Source: Actinomycetota bacterium (GTDB taxonomy: Bacteria; Actinomycetota; Actinomycetes; S36-B12). Taken from it: a stretch of 37,132 nucleotides of DNA. Each line of letters opens with the position of its first letter. Positions within the stretch are counted from its first letter, which is position 1. Below, piece by piece: positions 1-8,754 of this stretch. The notes below the pieces were generated by a model, which saw nothing but the letters and a program-made list of their open reading frames with translations, did no database searches and was not told where the DNA came from. Where the stretch lies: positions 1 to 37,132 of the forward strand of contig WLOY01000018.1 in the NCBI GenBank assembly GCA_009699015.1. The letters run 5' to 3'. The translations under genes and the position numbers were made by a program.

Positions 1-89
1 CCAAGGCCATGGACTGGGTGGCCGAGGTAGAACGGTCGCCCGGCATCCGGAGTGGATGCCAGGCGACCGCTGCCCCGTTTCGGGATTCC

Positions 90-1430
90 CTAGGAGACCC
101 GCGACCACAGGGAAGGGGCGAGGATCCAGTTGGGATCTCCGTATCCCTGGTAGGCCTGGATGCACCGATAGGTCGCACCACCGTTGGTGACGACATCGCC
201 GACGACGTACCGGCCCGTGGCACTCCAGGCGCCGGCGCTTGCCGAACCGGTGCTCGTCACGGCGGCCTTGGTGGTCACCGTGAGCGGTTCGGAGCGAGGC
301 GATGCATTGCCGGCAGCGTCGGAGGCAAGGACCTCGTAGCGGTATGTCACGCCTGCTCTCCGCCCGCTGTCCTTGTAGCTCGTTACCGCCGTCTGGGCCA
401 CGACCAGGCCGTCGCGCAGCACTGTGTATGACTTCACGCCCACGTTGTCCGTGGACACCGACCACATGAGGTCGATGGTCGACTCGGAGACGCCCATGGA
501 ATGCAGGCCAACGGGTGCCGTTGGTGACTGGGTGTCCTTGGGCGCAGCAGCCGCGGCGGTTGTTGTCACAGTGACGGCGGTGGACGATGCCGAGGTGTTG
601 CCAGCCGCATCACTTGCGCGCACCGCATAGGCGTAGGCACGCCCGGCTGTCAGGCCTTTGTCGGTGTAGCGCGTGGTCGTCGTCGTTCCAATCGCGGCGC
701 CGTCACGGAGCACCGTGTATCCCGCGACCCCCACATTGTCACTCGAGGATGCCCACGCCAGGTCCACGGTGCTGGATGCCGCGCCGGTGGCGAGAAGCTG
801 ACTCGGCACCGAGGGTGCTGCACTGTCATTGCTGCCACCGGTTACGGTGACATCGATGACGTTGTAGAAGGCGTTGACCGTGTCGGCCACATCCCAGATC
901 GCCAGGATCACGTGATAGCCGCTGCGGTTCGCCGGCACTGTGATCGCGTGCGCCGGACGAGTGTTGGCGGCCGATCCATCGTGGGCGACGGTGGAGATCA
1001 GTTCCAGGTCAGCGCGCTTGAGCGGAGCGTTGGGATCCCAGTTCTGCTTGGTCATGTAGTAGGACCACTGCGACGTGCGATGGGCGGCCGTGTAGGTCCA
1101 GTTGATGGTGAGCGGCCCGGTGCTGATGGGGTTCTGGTACCAACGCCCGTAGGCCTGCTGGTCAAGCTCAGTGAAGGCACTGCCGGCCGAGGCGATGCGG
1201 CCATCCGGCGGCCCGGTGACGGGAAAGCCCTTGGGGGCCTCCAGGCTCTGCGGTTCGAAGACGATGCTTCCGCAGTTGGTGTTGAGCCCCATCTTGCAGG
1301 CGGCTGCCCGGCTGTAGGGGCCGCTCACATAGCCGTGGGCCTGAACCGGGCTTGCCACGGTCAGCGCAGTTCCCAGCAGGGCGATCGGACTGAGCAAGGC
1401 AGCCACTCGGGCCACCAAGGTCGGTTTCAT
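90..1430 (-). CDS. Secreted AA10 lytic polysaccharide monooxygenase with two Fn3 domains and a C-terminal CBM5/12-like chitin-binding module
   Basis: Signal peptide followed by AHGYVSGPYSRAAACKMG (N-terminal His after cleavage), second His in YTAAHRTSQWSYYMTKQNWDP; two similar Fn3 repeats (..SSDNVGVAGYTVLRDG.. / ..STDNVGVKSYTVLRDG..); C-term WSATGRYVVGDVVTNGGATYRCIQAYQGYGDPNWILAPSLW. Confidence 0.93.
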   Translation of the reverse strand: MKPTLVARVAALLSPIALLGTALTVASPVQAHGYVSGPYSRAAACKMGLNTNCGSIVFEPQSLEAPKGFPVTGPPDGRIASAGSAFTELDQQAYGRWYQNPISTGPLTINWTYTAAHRTSQWSYYMTKQNWDPNAPLKRADLELISTVAHDGSAANTRPAHAITVPANRSGYHVILAIWDVADTVNAFYNVIDVTVTGGSNDSAAPSVPSQLLATGAASSTVDLAWASSSDNVGVAGYTVLRDGAAIGTTTTTRYTDKGLTAGRAYAYAVRASDAAGNTSASSTAVTVTTTAAAAAPKDTQSPTAPVGLHSMGVSESTIDLMWSVSTDNVGVKSYTVLRDGLVVAQTAVTSYKDSGRRAGVTYRYEVLASDAAGNASPRSEPLTVTTKAAVTSTGSASAGAWSATGRYVVGDVVTNGGATYRCIQAYQGYGDPNWILAPSLWSRVS

Positions 1431-1572
1431 TCAATGCTCCTCATGATCGGAAATGACAGGCATTGGATGGTTCTGAGCCGTGTCTGGTTCCCGGATCCGA
1501 GGCTGGGAAGCTGTGCCGTACACATCCCGAACAGTGTCCGTACCCGCTCCGTACTCCAAGGGGAGGCCGGTG

Positions 1573-2337
1573 TCAGGGGATGAGGTACATCGCGTTCGGG
1601 AGGAGGAAGCCGGCCCTCAGGTAACCGGACGACATGTCGCTCACCTGGTCGCCGATGCTTGCCACGATGCGATAGCCGGCACGTTCGAGCGCGGCCCGCT
1701 CGCCGGACTTGTACTCGTCAGCGTTCAGCCCGGCCTCACTCGGTGAACGGAGGATCAGCCTGTCCCACTTGGTGATCCCGTGCTGCTCCAGGCAGCCTTC
1801 GGTCCACGAGCGGGTTGCCTCGGCGCGCCCGGTCATGATGACCACTCGGATGCCCGACTCCCTCAGGCGGGTGTAGAGGCTGCGCACCGGGACGATGGCC
1901 GGGCTCTTGCATGCCTCGTTGAAGGCATTCCAGCCGTCCTGGTCAAACGTGAAGTCGGTGCCCTTGTAGAACGCGTAGTTGCTGAGCAGCGTCTCGTCGA
2001 CGTCGAAGACGACGGTTGCCTTGCACGACCGGGGCTTCCCGCCGCAGTTGTCATCGACCCAATTGCCGACCCATGCGTGGGCAGCCGCAGCGATCTCCTT
2101 CTGCTGCCGCAGGGCTTTGCCTGATGCGTAGTAGTCGCTGACGGCGGGGGCGAAGCCCGGGCCCACGAAATACGGGACCGTGGCTGCGAGGGGCGGGAGG
2201 TTTTGGCCCGTGCCCCAGATCGGCTTGCCGGCTGCGCTCGTTCCCGGATCCACCGGCACCACCTGTGCTGAGGCGGGCGCAACGAACAGCGCCAGCGAAA
2301 GGATCGCGGCGGGCAGGGTAAAGACGATTCGACGCAT
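1573..2337 (-). CDS. Secreted HAD-superfamily acid phosphatase (class B / plant acid phosphatase-like)
   Basis: Signal peptide; HAD motif VVFDVDETLLSNYAFY; VVIMTGRAE; SIGDQVSDM. Confidence 0.88.
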   Translation of the reverse strand: MRRIVFTLPAAILSLALFVAPASAQVVPVDPGTSAAGKPIWGTGQNLPPLAATVPYFVGPGFAPAVSDYYASGKALRQQKEIAAAAHAWVGNWVDDNCGGKPRSCKATVVFDVDETLLSNYAFYKGTDFTFDQDGWNAFNEACKSPAIVPVRSLYTRLRESGIRVVIMTGRAEATRSWTEGCLEQHGITKWDRLILRSPSEAGLNADEYKSGERAALERAGYRIVASIGDQVSDMSSGYLRAGFLLPNAMYLIP

Positions 2338-2432
2338 CCTCGAACCTTAGGCAACGGCCATGCTCCGCTCAATCACTGGGCCGATACCGAGAACCCGGGC
2401 TTGCCAGGGCCGATTGGCCCTAAGGTCTGGTC

Positions 2433-3338
2433 ATGAGCGCGCCCAGGTTGGTGCTGATCGCCAATCCGACGTCAGGTGGGGGCCGGGCGCGGGCCATTGC
2501 CGAGAGCGCGCGCGACGCCATGATCAGTGAGGGAGCCGACGTCGACCTCGTCGTTCCGGCCGATATCGGCGCGATGCGCGAGCGCATCACCGAGGCAGTC
2601 GAATCGGTGCCGGCCGGCGTCATTGCATGCGGAGGGGACGGCACGGTCCATCTCGTCCTGCAGGGGGCTGCGCCCAGCGCGACTGCGATGGCGATCATCC
2701 CGGCGGGAACCGGGAACGACATTGCTCGAGCCCTGGGCATCGCGCTCAAGGACCACGAGCGGGTGGCGCGGGGCATCGCGCGGTCGGCTCTCGCCGGGCG
2801 GACTCGGGAGATCGACCTCACGCGCATAGAGCACGGAGCTCGTCAGCTGTGGTCGCTCGGCGTCACCTCGACGGGCCTGGACTCGGCCGTGAATGAACGC
2901 GCGAACCGCACGCGTCGCTTCAACGGCACGACTCGCTACGTGCTCGCCCTCCTTGCTGAGATGCGCGCGTTCCGGACGTACGAATACGCGGTCACCGTCG
3001 ACGGGGAGACGATGGATGGCCCAGCGACCCTCATCGCCATCGGCAATGGCTCCAGTTATGGCGGTGGCATGCGAATCTGCCCTGCTGCGAGCATGACCGA
3101 CGGAATCCTCGACATCACCTGGGTCGACCGGGCCTCGCGCACGACCATCCTGCGGGTGTTCCCGAGAATCTTCAGCGGCAGCCACGTGAAGCACCCTGCC
3201 GTTCGGGTGCTCCAGGGCCGAACCATCACGGTCGAGTCGAAGGGGCCGGTCGTGTACGCGGACGGGGAGCGGGTCGGTGACCTGCCAATCGTCGCGACCG
3301 CGGTGGCCGGCGGCCTTCGGATGCTCGATCAACGCTAG
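2433..3338 (+). CDS. Diacylglycerol kinase / lipid kinase family protein
   Basis: LIANPTSGGGRA, CGGDGTVHLVLQG, IIPAGTGNDIARALGI, YGGGMRICPAASMTDGILDI. Confidence 0.93.
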   Translation: MSAPRLVLIANPTSGGGRARAIAESARDAMISEGADVDLVVPADIGAMRERITEAVESVPAGVIACGGDGTVHLVLQGAAPSATAMAIIPAGTGNDIARALGIALKDHERVARGIARSALAGRTREIDLTRIEHGARQLWSLGVTSTGLDSAVNERANRTRRFNGTTRYVLALLAEMRAFRTYEYAVTVDGETMDGPATLIAIGNGSSYGGGMRICPAASMTDGILDITWVDRASRTTILRVFPRIFSGSHVKHPAVRVLQGRTITVESKGPVVYADGERVGDLPIVATAVAGGLRMLDQR

Positions 3339-3353
3339 CGATCGCTATTCACG

Positions 3354-4196
3354 TCATGAGGCGATGGCTCGTACGTCGGCAACGCTTGGCACTGGCTCAT
3401 CCGAGAGCGCGCCGATCGACGCGGCGGCGGTGGTGATGGCATCGGTGATCTTCGTGCCCCTGCGCTTGAACCCGAGTTCGACCATGACATCACGCACTAT
3501 TGCAGCGGCATCACGTGGCTTCGCGTCGCGGCCGACCCAGCGCACGACCGACACGAGGTCCTCCTGGGTGTAGGCGGCGATCGGCTGCCCGGGGATGACG
3601 CCGTGGCCGAGCGACGCCGGGGGTTCGGGGACGTGGAGGACTTCGATGACCGCGGGGGCCTCGGTGACCGCGGGGCCCTCGGTGACCGCGGGGCCCTCGA
3701 TTGGCTCACCGGGGGCGGTGGGGTCAGCGGCTTCCTCCGGGCCGGTCCCGGTGAGGTCGAGCGCGGGGATGACGATCTGCTCTGAGGCGCGAGCCTGCGA
3801 CACCTCGCTGGCCTTGGCGCTGGGCATGGGGCCCTGCGCCTCGCGCACCCTGGGAACCGACGCTGGGACCGCAATGTCGAGGGTCGGGACCTCGAAGGAC
3901 GGTCTGGCCACCACCGGCGGATCAGCAACCACCACCTCGGCGACGACGTCCTCGGCGACGACGTCCGGGGTGACGACGTCCTGGGTGACCAAGTCCTGGG
4001 CGACCACGCCCTCGGTGACTGCCCCCACGGCGAGCACTTCCACCGTGGGGGAGGGCTCAGAAACCACCGCAGCCAGGCGGGACGACCGTGGCGTAGGCGC
4101 GGCGGCAGGGGAGGGCTCGACCCGTCGAGGAGTCGAGGAACTGGACCGGGTGAACCTCGCCTCGCGCAGCGCACGCATTTGATCTGTCTTCGACAT
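3354..4196 (-). CDS. Uncharacterised repeat-rich protein (Pro/Val/Glu-rich linker, short conserved-looking C-terminal domain)
   Basis: ORF 3354..4298; internal start MSKTDQMRALREARFTRSSSS at 4196 preferred (GAAGGGAAC ribosome-binding region). Repeats TEGPAVTEGPAVTEAPAV and VVAED/VVTPD/VVTQD; C-term LVSVVRWVGRDAKPRDAAAIVRDVMVELGFKRRGTKITDAITTA. Confidence 0.75.
   Translation of the reverse strand: MSKTDQMRALREARFTRSSSSTPRRVEPSPAAAPTPRSSRLAAVVSEPSPTVEVLAVGAVTEGVVAQDLVTQDVVTPDVVAEDVVAEVVVADPPVVARPSFEVPTLDIAVPASVPRVREAQGPMPSAKASEVSQARASEQIVIPALDLTGTGPEEAADPTAPGEPIEGPAVTEGPAVTEAPAVIEVLHVPEPPASLGHGVIPGQPIAAYTQEDLVSVVRWVGRDAKPRDAAAIVRDVMVELGFKRRGTKITDAITTAAASIGALSDEPVPSVADVRAIAS
3643..3696. repeat. 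In-frame 18-bp tandem repeat, 3 units (tcggtgaccgcggggccc)
   Basis: tcgatgaccgcgggggcc / tcggtgaccgcggggccc / tcggtgaccgcggggccc read directly; encodes GPAVTE hexapeptides on the minus strand. Confidence 0.93.
3936..4025. repeat. In-frame degenerate 15-bp tandem repeat, about 6 units (ctcggcgacgacgtc)
   Basis: ctcggcgacgacgtc x2, cggggtgacgacgtc, ctgggtgaccaagtc, ctgggcgaccacgcc, ctcggtgactgcccc; encodes VVAED/VVTPD/VVTQD/LVTQD pentapeptides. Confidence 0.88.
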
Positions 4197-4241
4197 CGGT
4201 CGTTCCCTTCGAGAACACAGGCACCCCGAAAAGGGTGACGA

Positions 4242-4257
4242 TCGAACAAGTGTTCGA
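4242..4257 (-). promoter_or_regulatory. Putative LexA/SOS box TCGAAC-AAGT-GTTCGA
   Basis: Exact match to the actinobacterial consensus TCGAAC-N4-GTTCGA, about 45 bp upstream of the ATG at 4196 (minus strand). Confidence 0.8.
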
Positions 4258-4428
4258 AGTCTAGTGATGGTGAGTCGTGGTGGTCTAGTGCGTGCCACCG
4301 ATGGGCTTCTCGATCGTGGCGTACTGCTCAGGGCTGCGATCTGAATCCTGCCACTTGATGCCGTCCGCTCGCGGAAGCCGAAAACCTGGGGTCTTGAATT
4401 CCTTGATCAACTGGTCAAAGATATACCC

Positions 4429-5616
4429 ATGACCTCCTATGCCGCAGCGATCACCGTCGAAGATCTCGAAACCGACCCGTATCCGGTCTATCGCCGGCTT
4501 CGCACAGAGGCGCCCGTCGCGTGGGTTCCGGCGGTGAACGCCTGGCTCGTCACCCGAGCCGCCGACGTCGAAACGGTGGCCACGAGGCCGGAGATGTTCA
4601 CCGCCGAGGTCGCCGATTCTCCTGTTGATCGCTCCTTCGGCGGGCCAACCCTCATGACGATGGACGGTGAACGGCACCTTGAGCTGCGCCGAAGCCTCGA
4701 CGAGCGTTACAAGCCGCGGGTCGTCGCGACATACATCGACGACCTCGTCACGCCGATCGCAGCGGAGGCCCTCGCATCGCTGCTGGCGCGCAGCGACCGC
4801 CGTGCGGACCTCCTCACCGACTACTTCGAGCCGATCAGTGTCTTGAGCCTTGGCTCCGTCCTCGGCGTCGGTCACTTGTCGGCCGAGGTGCTCCAGGACT
4901 GGTTTCACGGTCTGGCCATGGGGGCCATCAATTTCGAGAACGATCCGGTGAAGCAGGCGATCAGCGACGAGACCACCGCGAAGATCGACCGTGAGTTACG
5001 TCCGATGATGACCAGACTTCGGGAGGACCCCGACGACTCGACCATCGCCTCGATGCTCACCAGCGGCTGCCCGGTGGGGCAGGCCCGCACGATCGATCAC
5101 GTCATGCCGTCGCTCAAGGTGATCCTCACCGGTGGCATGCAGGAGCCGGGCCACGGGGCCGGCACCTGCCTCGTCGGGCTGCTCGAGAACCCGGACCAGC
5201 TCGCGCTGCTGCGCGAGGAGCCGAAGCGCTGGGACGACGCGGTCCACGAGGGCCTGCGTTGGATTGCGCCAATCGGGACCCAGACCCGTGAGTCTGCACG
5301 GGATGTCGAGCTCGGCGGCGCCATGATCCCAGCAGGTCAGACTGTCTGCGCAGTGGTGTCGAGTGCCTGCCGCGACGAGCGCGAGTTCGACGACCCCGAC
5401 ATCTTCGACATCAGAAGGGTCCGCAAGCCGAATGCAGCCTTCGGCTTCGGGCCGCACTTCTGTGCCGGGCACGCCTTCGCGCGAGATCAGGAGCGCATCG
5501 CATTGCAGATGCTCGTCGAGGCGATGCCCGACCTGAGGTTCGACGAGGAGTATGGGCCGGTGACCTTCAAGGGTTGGGAGTTCCGCGCCCCCACTGCGCT
5601 GCATGCGCGCTGGTAG
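4429..5616 (+). CDS. Cytochrome P450
   Basis: Heme-binding loop FGFGPHFCAGHAFAR; ExxR-like HEGLRW; I-helix region LTGGMQEPGHG. Confidence 0.95.
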   Translation: MTSYAAAITVEDLETDPYPVYRRLRTEAPVAWVPAVNAWLVTRAADVETVATRPEMFTAEVADSPVDRSFGGPTLMTMDGERHLELRRSLDERYKPRVVATYIDDLVTPIAAEALASLLARSDRRADLLTDYFEPISVLSLGSVLGVGHLSAEVLQDWFHGLAMGAINFENDPVKQAISDETTAKIDRELRPMMTRLREDPDDSTIASMLTSGCPVGQARTIDHVMPSLKVILTGGMQEPGHGAGTCLVGLLENPDQLALLREEPKRWDDAVHEGLRWIAPIGTQTRESARDVELGGAMIPAGQTVCAVVSSACRDEREFDDPDIFDIRRVRKPNAAFGFGPHFCAGHAFARDQERIALQMLVEAMPDLRFDEEYGPVTFKGWEFRAPTALHARW

Positions 5617-5618
5617 TC

Positions 5619-6263
5619 ATGGCCCGTCATCGTGAGCAGGTGAACGTCGAGCGACAACGCGACAAGATCGTGAGCGCCGCCACGGCAGTCATCGCCCGAA
5701 ATGGCCTGCAGGCCACCCGCCTGCGACAGGTTGCGATTGAGGCAGGGCTGAGCACGGGCTCGATCCTCTACTACTTCGGTGGATTCGACGAGGTGCTGGT
5801 CGCCGCGGTGCGAGCGGCAGGTGCTGAGTACTGCACGGGCCGGCAGGAGCGCATCGACGGTGAGCCTGACCCGTGCTCGGCCCTTGATGCGCTCGTAGCT
5901 CTCGGCGTGCCTGATTCTCTCAGTGATGCAGTGCGCGTCGTCTACCAGGCGAGCAGCCTCATCGGCCTGCACCCAGAGGTCGTGGCGGTCCTTGCCGAGA
6001 TGAACGAGCGGCAGCTCGACCTGTATGCACAGATCATCGATCGCGGCGCGGCGTCCGGGGTCTTCGCGCCGGCCTCCGAGCCACGGGTGATCGCCCGCAC
6101 CGCCCTTGCCCTAGAGGATGCGTTCACGCTCTACCTGCTCTCCGGCTACGGAGTCGACGCAGCCTCGGCCCGCGCTCATATCCACCGCTATCTCGACGAT
6201 GCCCTCGGGCTGAGCAGCAGAACTGCACGCGACCAGAGTTTGGCGCGCCGCGGCGGTCGGTAG
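5619..6263 (+). CDS. TetR-family transcriptional regulator
   Basis: N-terminal HTH: KIVSAATAVIARNGLQATRLRQVAIEAGLSTGSILYYFGGFDEVL; start at MARHREQ, 2 bp after the P450 stop. Confidence 0.92.
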   Translation: MARHREQVNVERQRDKIVSAATAVIARNGLQATRLRQVAIEAGLSTGSILYYFGGFDEVLVAAVRAAGAEYCTGRQERIDGEPDPCSALDALVALGVPDSLSDAVRVVYQASSLIGLHPEVVAVLAEMNERQLDLYAQIIDRGAASGVFAPASEPRVIARTALALEDAFTLYLLSGYGVDAASARAHIHRYLDDALGLSSRTARDQSLARRGGR

Positions 6264-6302
6264 GCTCAGCGCATCGACATGGCCCGATGAAGGAGCACCC
6301 TC

Positions 6303-7280
6303 ATGAAGTACGCGCATCTCGGTCGAACGGGCCTCTCGGTGAGCCGGATCTGCCTGGGAACGATGAACTTTGGTCCGGTGACGAGCAAGGAGGACTCGTT
6401 TGCCATCATGGATGCCGCCCACGCCCAGGGTGTGAACTTCTTCGACTCAGCAAATGTTTACGGCTGGAGCGACAAGGGCCTGACCGAGCGCATCGTCGGC
6501 GAGTGGTTCGCGCAGGGCGGCGGCCGCCGCGAGCGCACCGTCCTCGCGACGAAGCTCTATGGCGACATGGGTGACTGGCCGAATGACGGGAAGCTCTCGG
6601 CACTGAACATCCGCCGGGCATGTGATGCTTCGCTCGCTCGGCTCCAGACCGACTACATAGACCTCTACCAGATGCACCACATCGACCGTTCGACGCCTTG
6701 GGACGAGATCTGGGAGGCGATGGATGTCCTGCGGCAGCAGGGCAAGATCATCTACGCGGGATCCTCGAACTTCGCTGGCTGGCACCTGGTCCAGGCGCAG
6801 GAGGCTGCGAACAGGCGTGGGCAGCTCGGCCTGGTGAGCGAGCAGTCGATCTACAACCTCGTCGAGCGCACCGTCGAGCTCGAGGTGCTGCCGGCCGCCG
6901 CGGCCTACGGCATCGGGGTCATCCCCTGGTCGCCCCTCCATGGCGGCCTGCTCGGCGGCGTCATCCGAAAGACGCTGGACGGCACGACGAGTCGAAGCGC
7001 CAGCGGTCGCGCAGCCGATGCCCTCGAGAAGCATCGTCCGGCGATCGAGGAGTGGGAGCGGTTCTGCGATGAGCGGGGCGAGGACCCTGGCGATGTCGCG
7101 CTGGCGTGGCTGCTCCACCAGCCGGCCGTGACTGCGCCGATCGTCGGGCCGCGAACCATTGATCACCTTGACGGCGCGTTGAGGGCCCTGGAGATCACCT
7201 TGGACGAGTCCGCGCTCGCGCGCATCGACGAGATCTTCCCCGGGCCGGGCGGCACGGCTCCCGAGGCATACGCCTGGTGA
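6303..7280 (+). CDS. Aldo/keto reductase
   Basis: YAHLGRTGLSVSRICLGTMNFG, FDSANVYGWSDKGLTERIVGEW, LATKLYG, DYIDLYQMHHID, VTAPIVGPRTIDHL. Confidence 0.95.
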   Translation: MKYAHLGRTGLSVSRICLGTMNFGPVTSKEDSFAIMDAAHAQGVNFFDSANVYGWSDKGLTERIVGEWFAQGGGRRERTVLATKLYGDMGDWPNDGKLSALNIRRACDASLARLQTDYIDLYQMHHIDRSTPWDEIWEAMDVLRQQGKIIYAGSSNFAGWHLVQAQEAANRRGQLGLVSEQSIYNLVERTVELEVLPAAAAYGIGVIPWSPLHGGLLGGVIRKTLDGTTSRSASGRAADALEKHRPAIEEWERFCDERGEDPGDVALAWLLHQPAVTAPIVGPRTIDHLDGALRALEITLDESALARIDEIFPGPGGTAPEAYAW

Positions 7281-7315
7281 CTCGCGGCTCGGCCCCCGAT
7301 CAGCCCGGCCAGTGG

Positions 7316-7969
7316 TCAGGTGACCGTGACCCCGAGGCTGTCGAGGAGCACGACCACCCGCGCCCGGACCTCATCACGGATCGGCCGCACTGAGTCGACT
7401 CCGAGGCCGTTCGGGTCGGTGAGGGTCCAGTCCTCGTAGCGCTTGCCGGGGAATACCGGGCAGGCATCGCCGCAGCCCATCGTCACGACGACATCGGCGG
7501 CGCGGACCACCTCGTCCGTCCAGGGCTTCGGGAATTCGTCCGAGATGTCGATGCCGACCTCGCTCATGGCCGCTATGGCCGCCGGGTTCACCTCGCTGCC
7601 GGGCTCGGATCCGCCTGACCAGGCGATGGCGCGATCGCCGGCGAGTTCGCGGAAGAAGCCGAGGGCCATCTGTGACCGGCCTGCGTTATGGGTGCAGAGG
7701 AAGAGGACGGCGGGCCGGTGGTCAACGCTGGAACCCTCGACCCGAGACAGGGCGGAAAGGCGTTCGCGGGCGAAGCGCTCGGCGAAGGCGGGCAGGTACT
7801 TGGTGACGGTCAGCCGGCCGGCGAACTCCTCGTAGGAGTCGTTGAGGAAGCGCTCGATGGTCTCGGGGCCGAATGTCCCCTGAAAGTCCCGCTGCAGCAA
7901 GGCCGCTGAGGAGCGGAGCACCATCGCGTGCTCGAGGGGGATGACGCCTTGCTGCTCGGTCTGGCTCAC
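7316..7969 (-). CDS. arsC: Arsenate reductase (LMWP-type) with N-terminal three-helix-type domain
   Basis: GTG start at 7969 overlapping the upstream stop (GTGA); N-term DFQGTFGPETIERFLNDSYEEF..LPAFAERFARERL; P-loop VLFLCTHNAGRSQMA; DVVVTMGCGDACPVFPG..DWTLTDPNG. Confidence 0.9.
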   Translation of the reverse strand: MSQTEQQGVIPLEHAMVLRSSAALLQRDFQGTFGPETIERFLNDSYEEFAGRLTVTKYLPAFAERFARERLSALSRVEGSSVDHRPAVLFLCTHNAGRSQMALGFFRELAGDRAIAWSGGSEPGSEVNPAAIAAMSEVGIDISDEFPKPWTDEVVRAADVVVTMGCGDACPVFPGKRYEDWTLTDPNGLGVDSVRPIRDEVRARVVVLLDSLGVTVT

Positions 7970-8754
7970 CGGTTGCTCCTTCTCTTCGTTGGGCTGGTCT
8001 TCGCTACGGTTGGATTGCTGTGCTCTGGAGTCGCCGCAACCCGTGGGGCGAGCAGAGCCGTGCGCTCGGTGATGTCGATGACTGCTGCGTCGAAGGCCTC
8101 GTCCGTGCCGATGCCGGCTGGGTCGGGGATCGACCAGTGAAGGCGCGGGTTGGCGAGGGGCTCGAGGTCCTCGTTCACGGCATCGCATACCGAGACGACG
8201 AGGTCGTCGGGACGCAGAACGCTGAGAACGGACTGGGGGACCGGTCGCGTGATCCTCACGCCGGCCCGTCGGGCCGCTGCCGTTGCCTGCGGGTTGATGC
8301 GCGATGCCGGGTGGGTTCCGGCGGAGGTTCCGGGCACCTCGCTGATGGTCGCCCAGATGGCCTCCGCCAGGACCGATCGCGCCGAGTTGTGGGTGCAGAC
8401 GAACACGATACGCGGTGCGGCGATGGCGGCGGGCGATGGCAGGAGGCCCTCGAGGGAGTCCCGCATGAGGTGGACGTACATGCGCCGCCGGTCGTTTTGG
8501 GACTTGCGGCGGGCGATGAGGCCCGCAGACTGAAGTGACTTGAGGTGATGGGCGAGGAGGTTGCCGGGAATGCCGAGGGACTCGATCAGCGAGTCAGGGG
8601 TGAGGTCCTGAGCCATGAGCAGGTCGACGATTGCAAGCCGTGTCGGATCGCCGAGCGCGGCGAGCACGCGCGCCCTCTCTGCGTGGCCCTGCCCGGCAGT
8701 GAGCCTTGGGCGTTCCTCGGGTGATGATGCAGTATTCATTGACTCAATATTCAT
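7966..8754 (-). CDS. ArsR-family HTH regulator fused to LMWP/ArsC-like domain
   Basis: N-term ALGDPTRLAIVDLLMAQDLTPDSLIESLGIPGNLLAHHLKSLQSAGLIARRKS; C-term PRIVFVCTHNSARSVLAEAIW...DLVVSVCDAVNEDL..HWSIPDPAGIG. ORF track starts at a TTG (8775); ATG at 8754 or 8739 more plausible. Confidence 0.88.
   Translation of the reverse strand: MNIESMNTASSPEERPRLTAGQGHAERARVLAALGDPTRLAIVDLLMAQDLTPDSLIESLGIPGNLLAHHLKSLQSAGLIARRKSQNDRRRMYVHLMRDSLEGLLPSPAAIAAPRIVFVCTHNSARSVLAEAIWATISEVPGTSAGTHPASRINPQATAAARRAGVRITRPVPQSVLSVLRPDDLVVSVCDAVNEDLEPLANPRLHWSIPDPAGIGTDEAFDAAVIDITERTALLAPRVAATPEHSNPTVAKTSPTKRRSNR

Noticed and set aside
1431-1572. DasR (dre) operator upstream of the LPMO gene
   Set aside because: Looked for an ACTGGTCTAGACCAGT-like palindrome; only weak TGGTTC and TCCGTAC repeats are present.
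3643-4025. CRISPR-like repeats
   Set aside because: Units are 15-18 bp, contiguous and in-frame with no unique spacers; protein-coding tandem repeats.
4285-4908. 207-aa minus ORF upstream of the SOS-box gene, overlapping the P450
   Set aside because: Antisense to P450 coding sequence; no family features. Would also place the SOS box downstream of its start.
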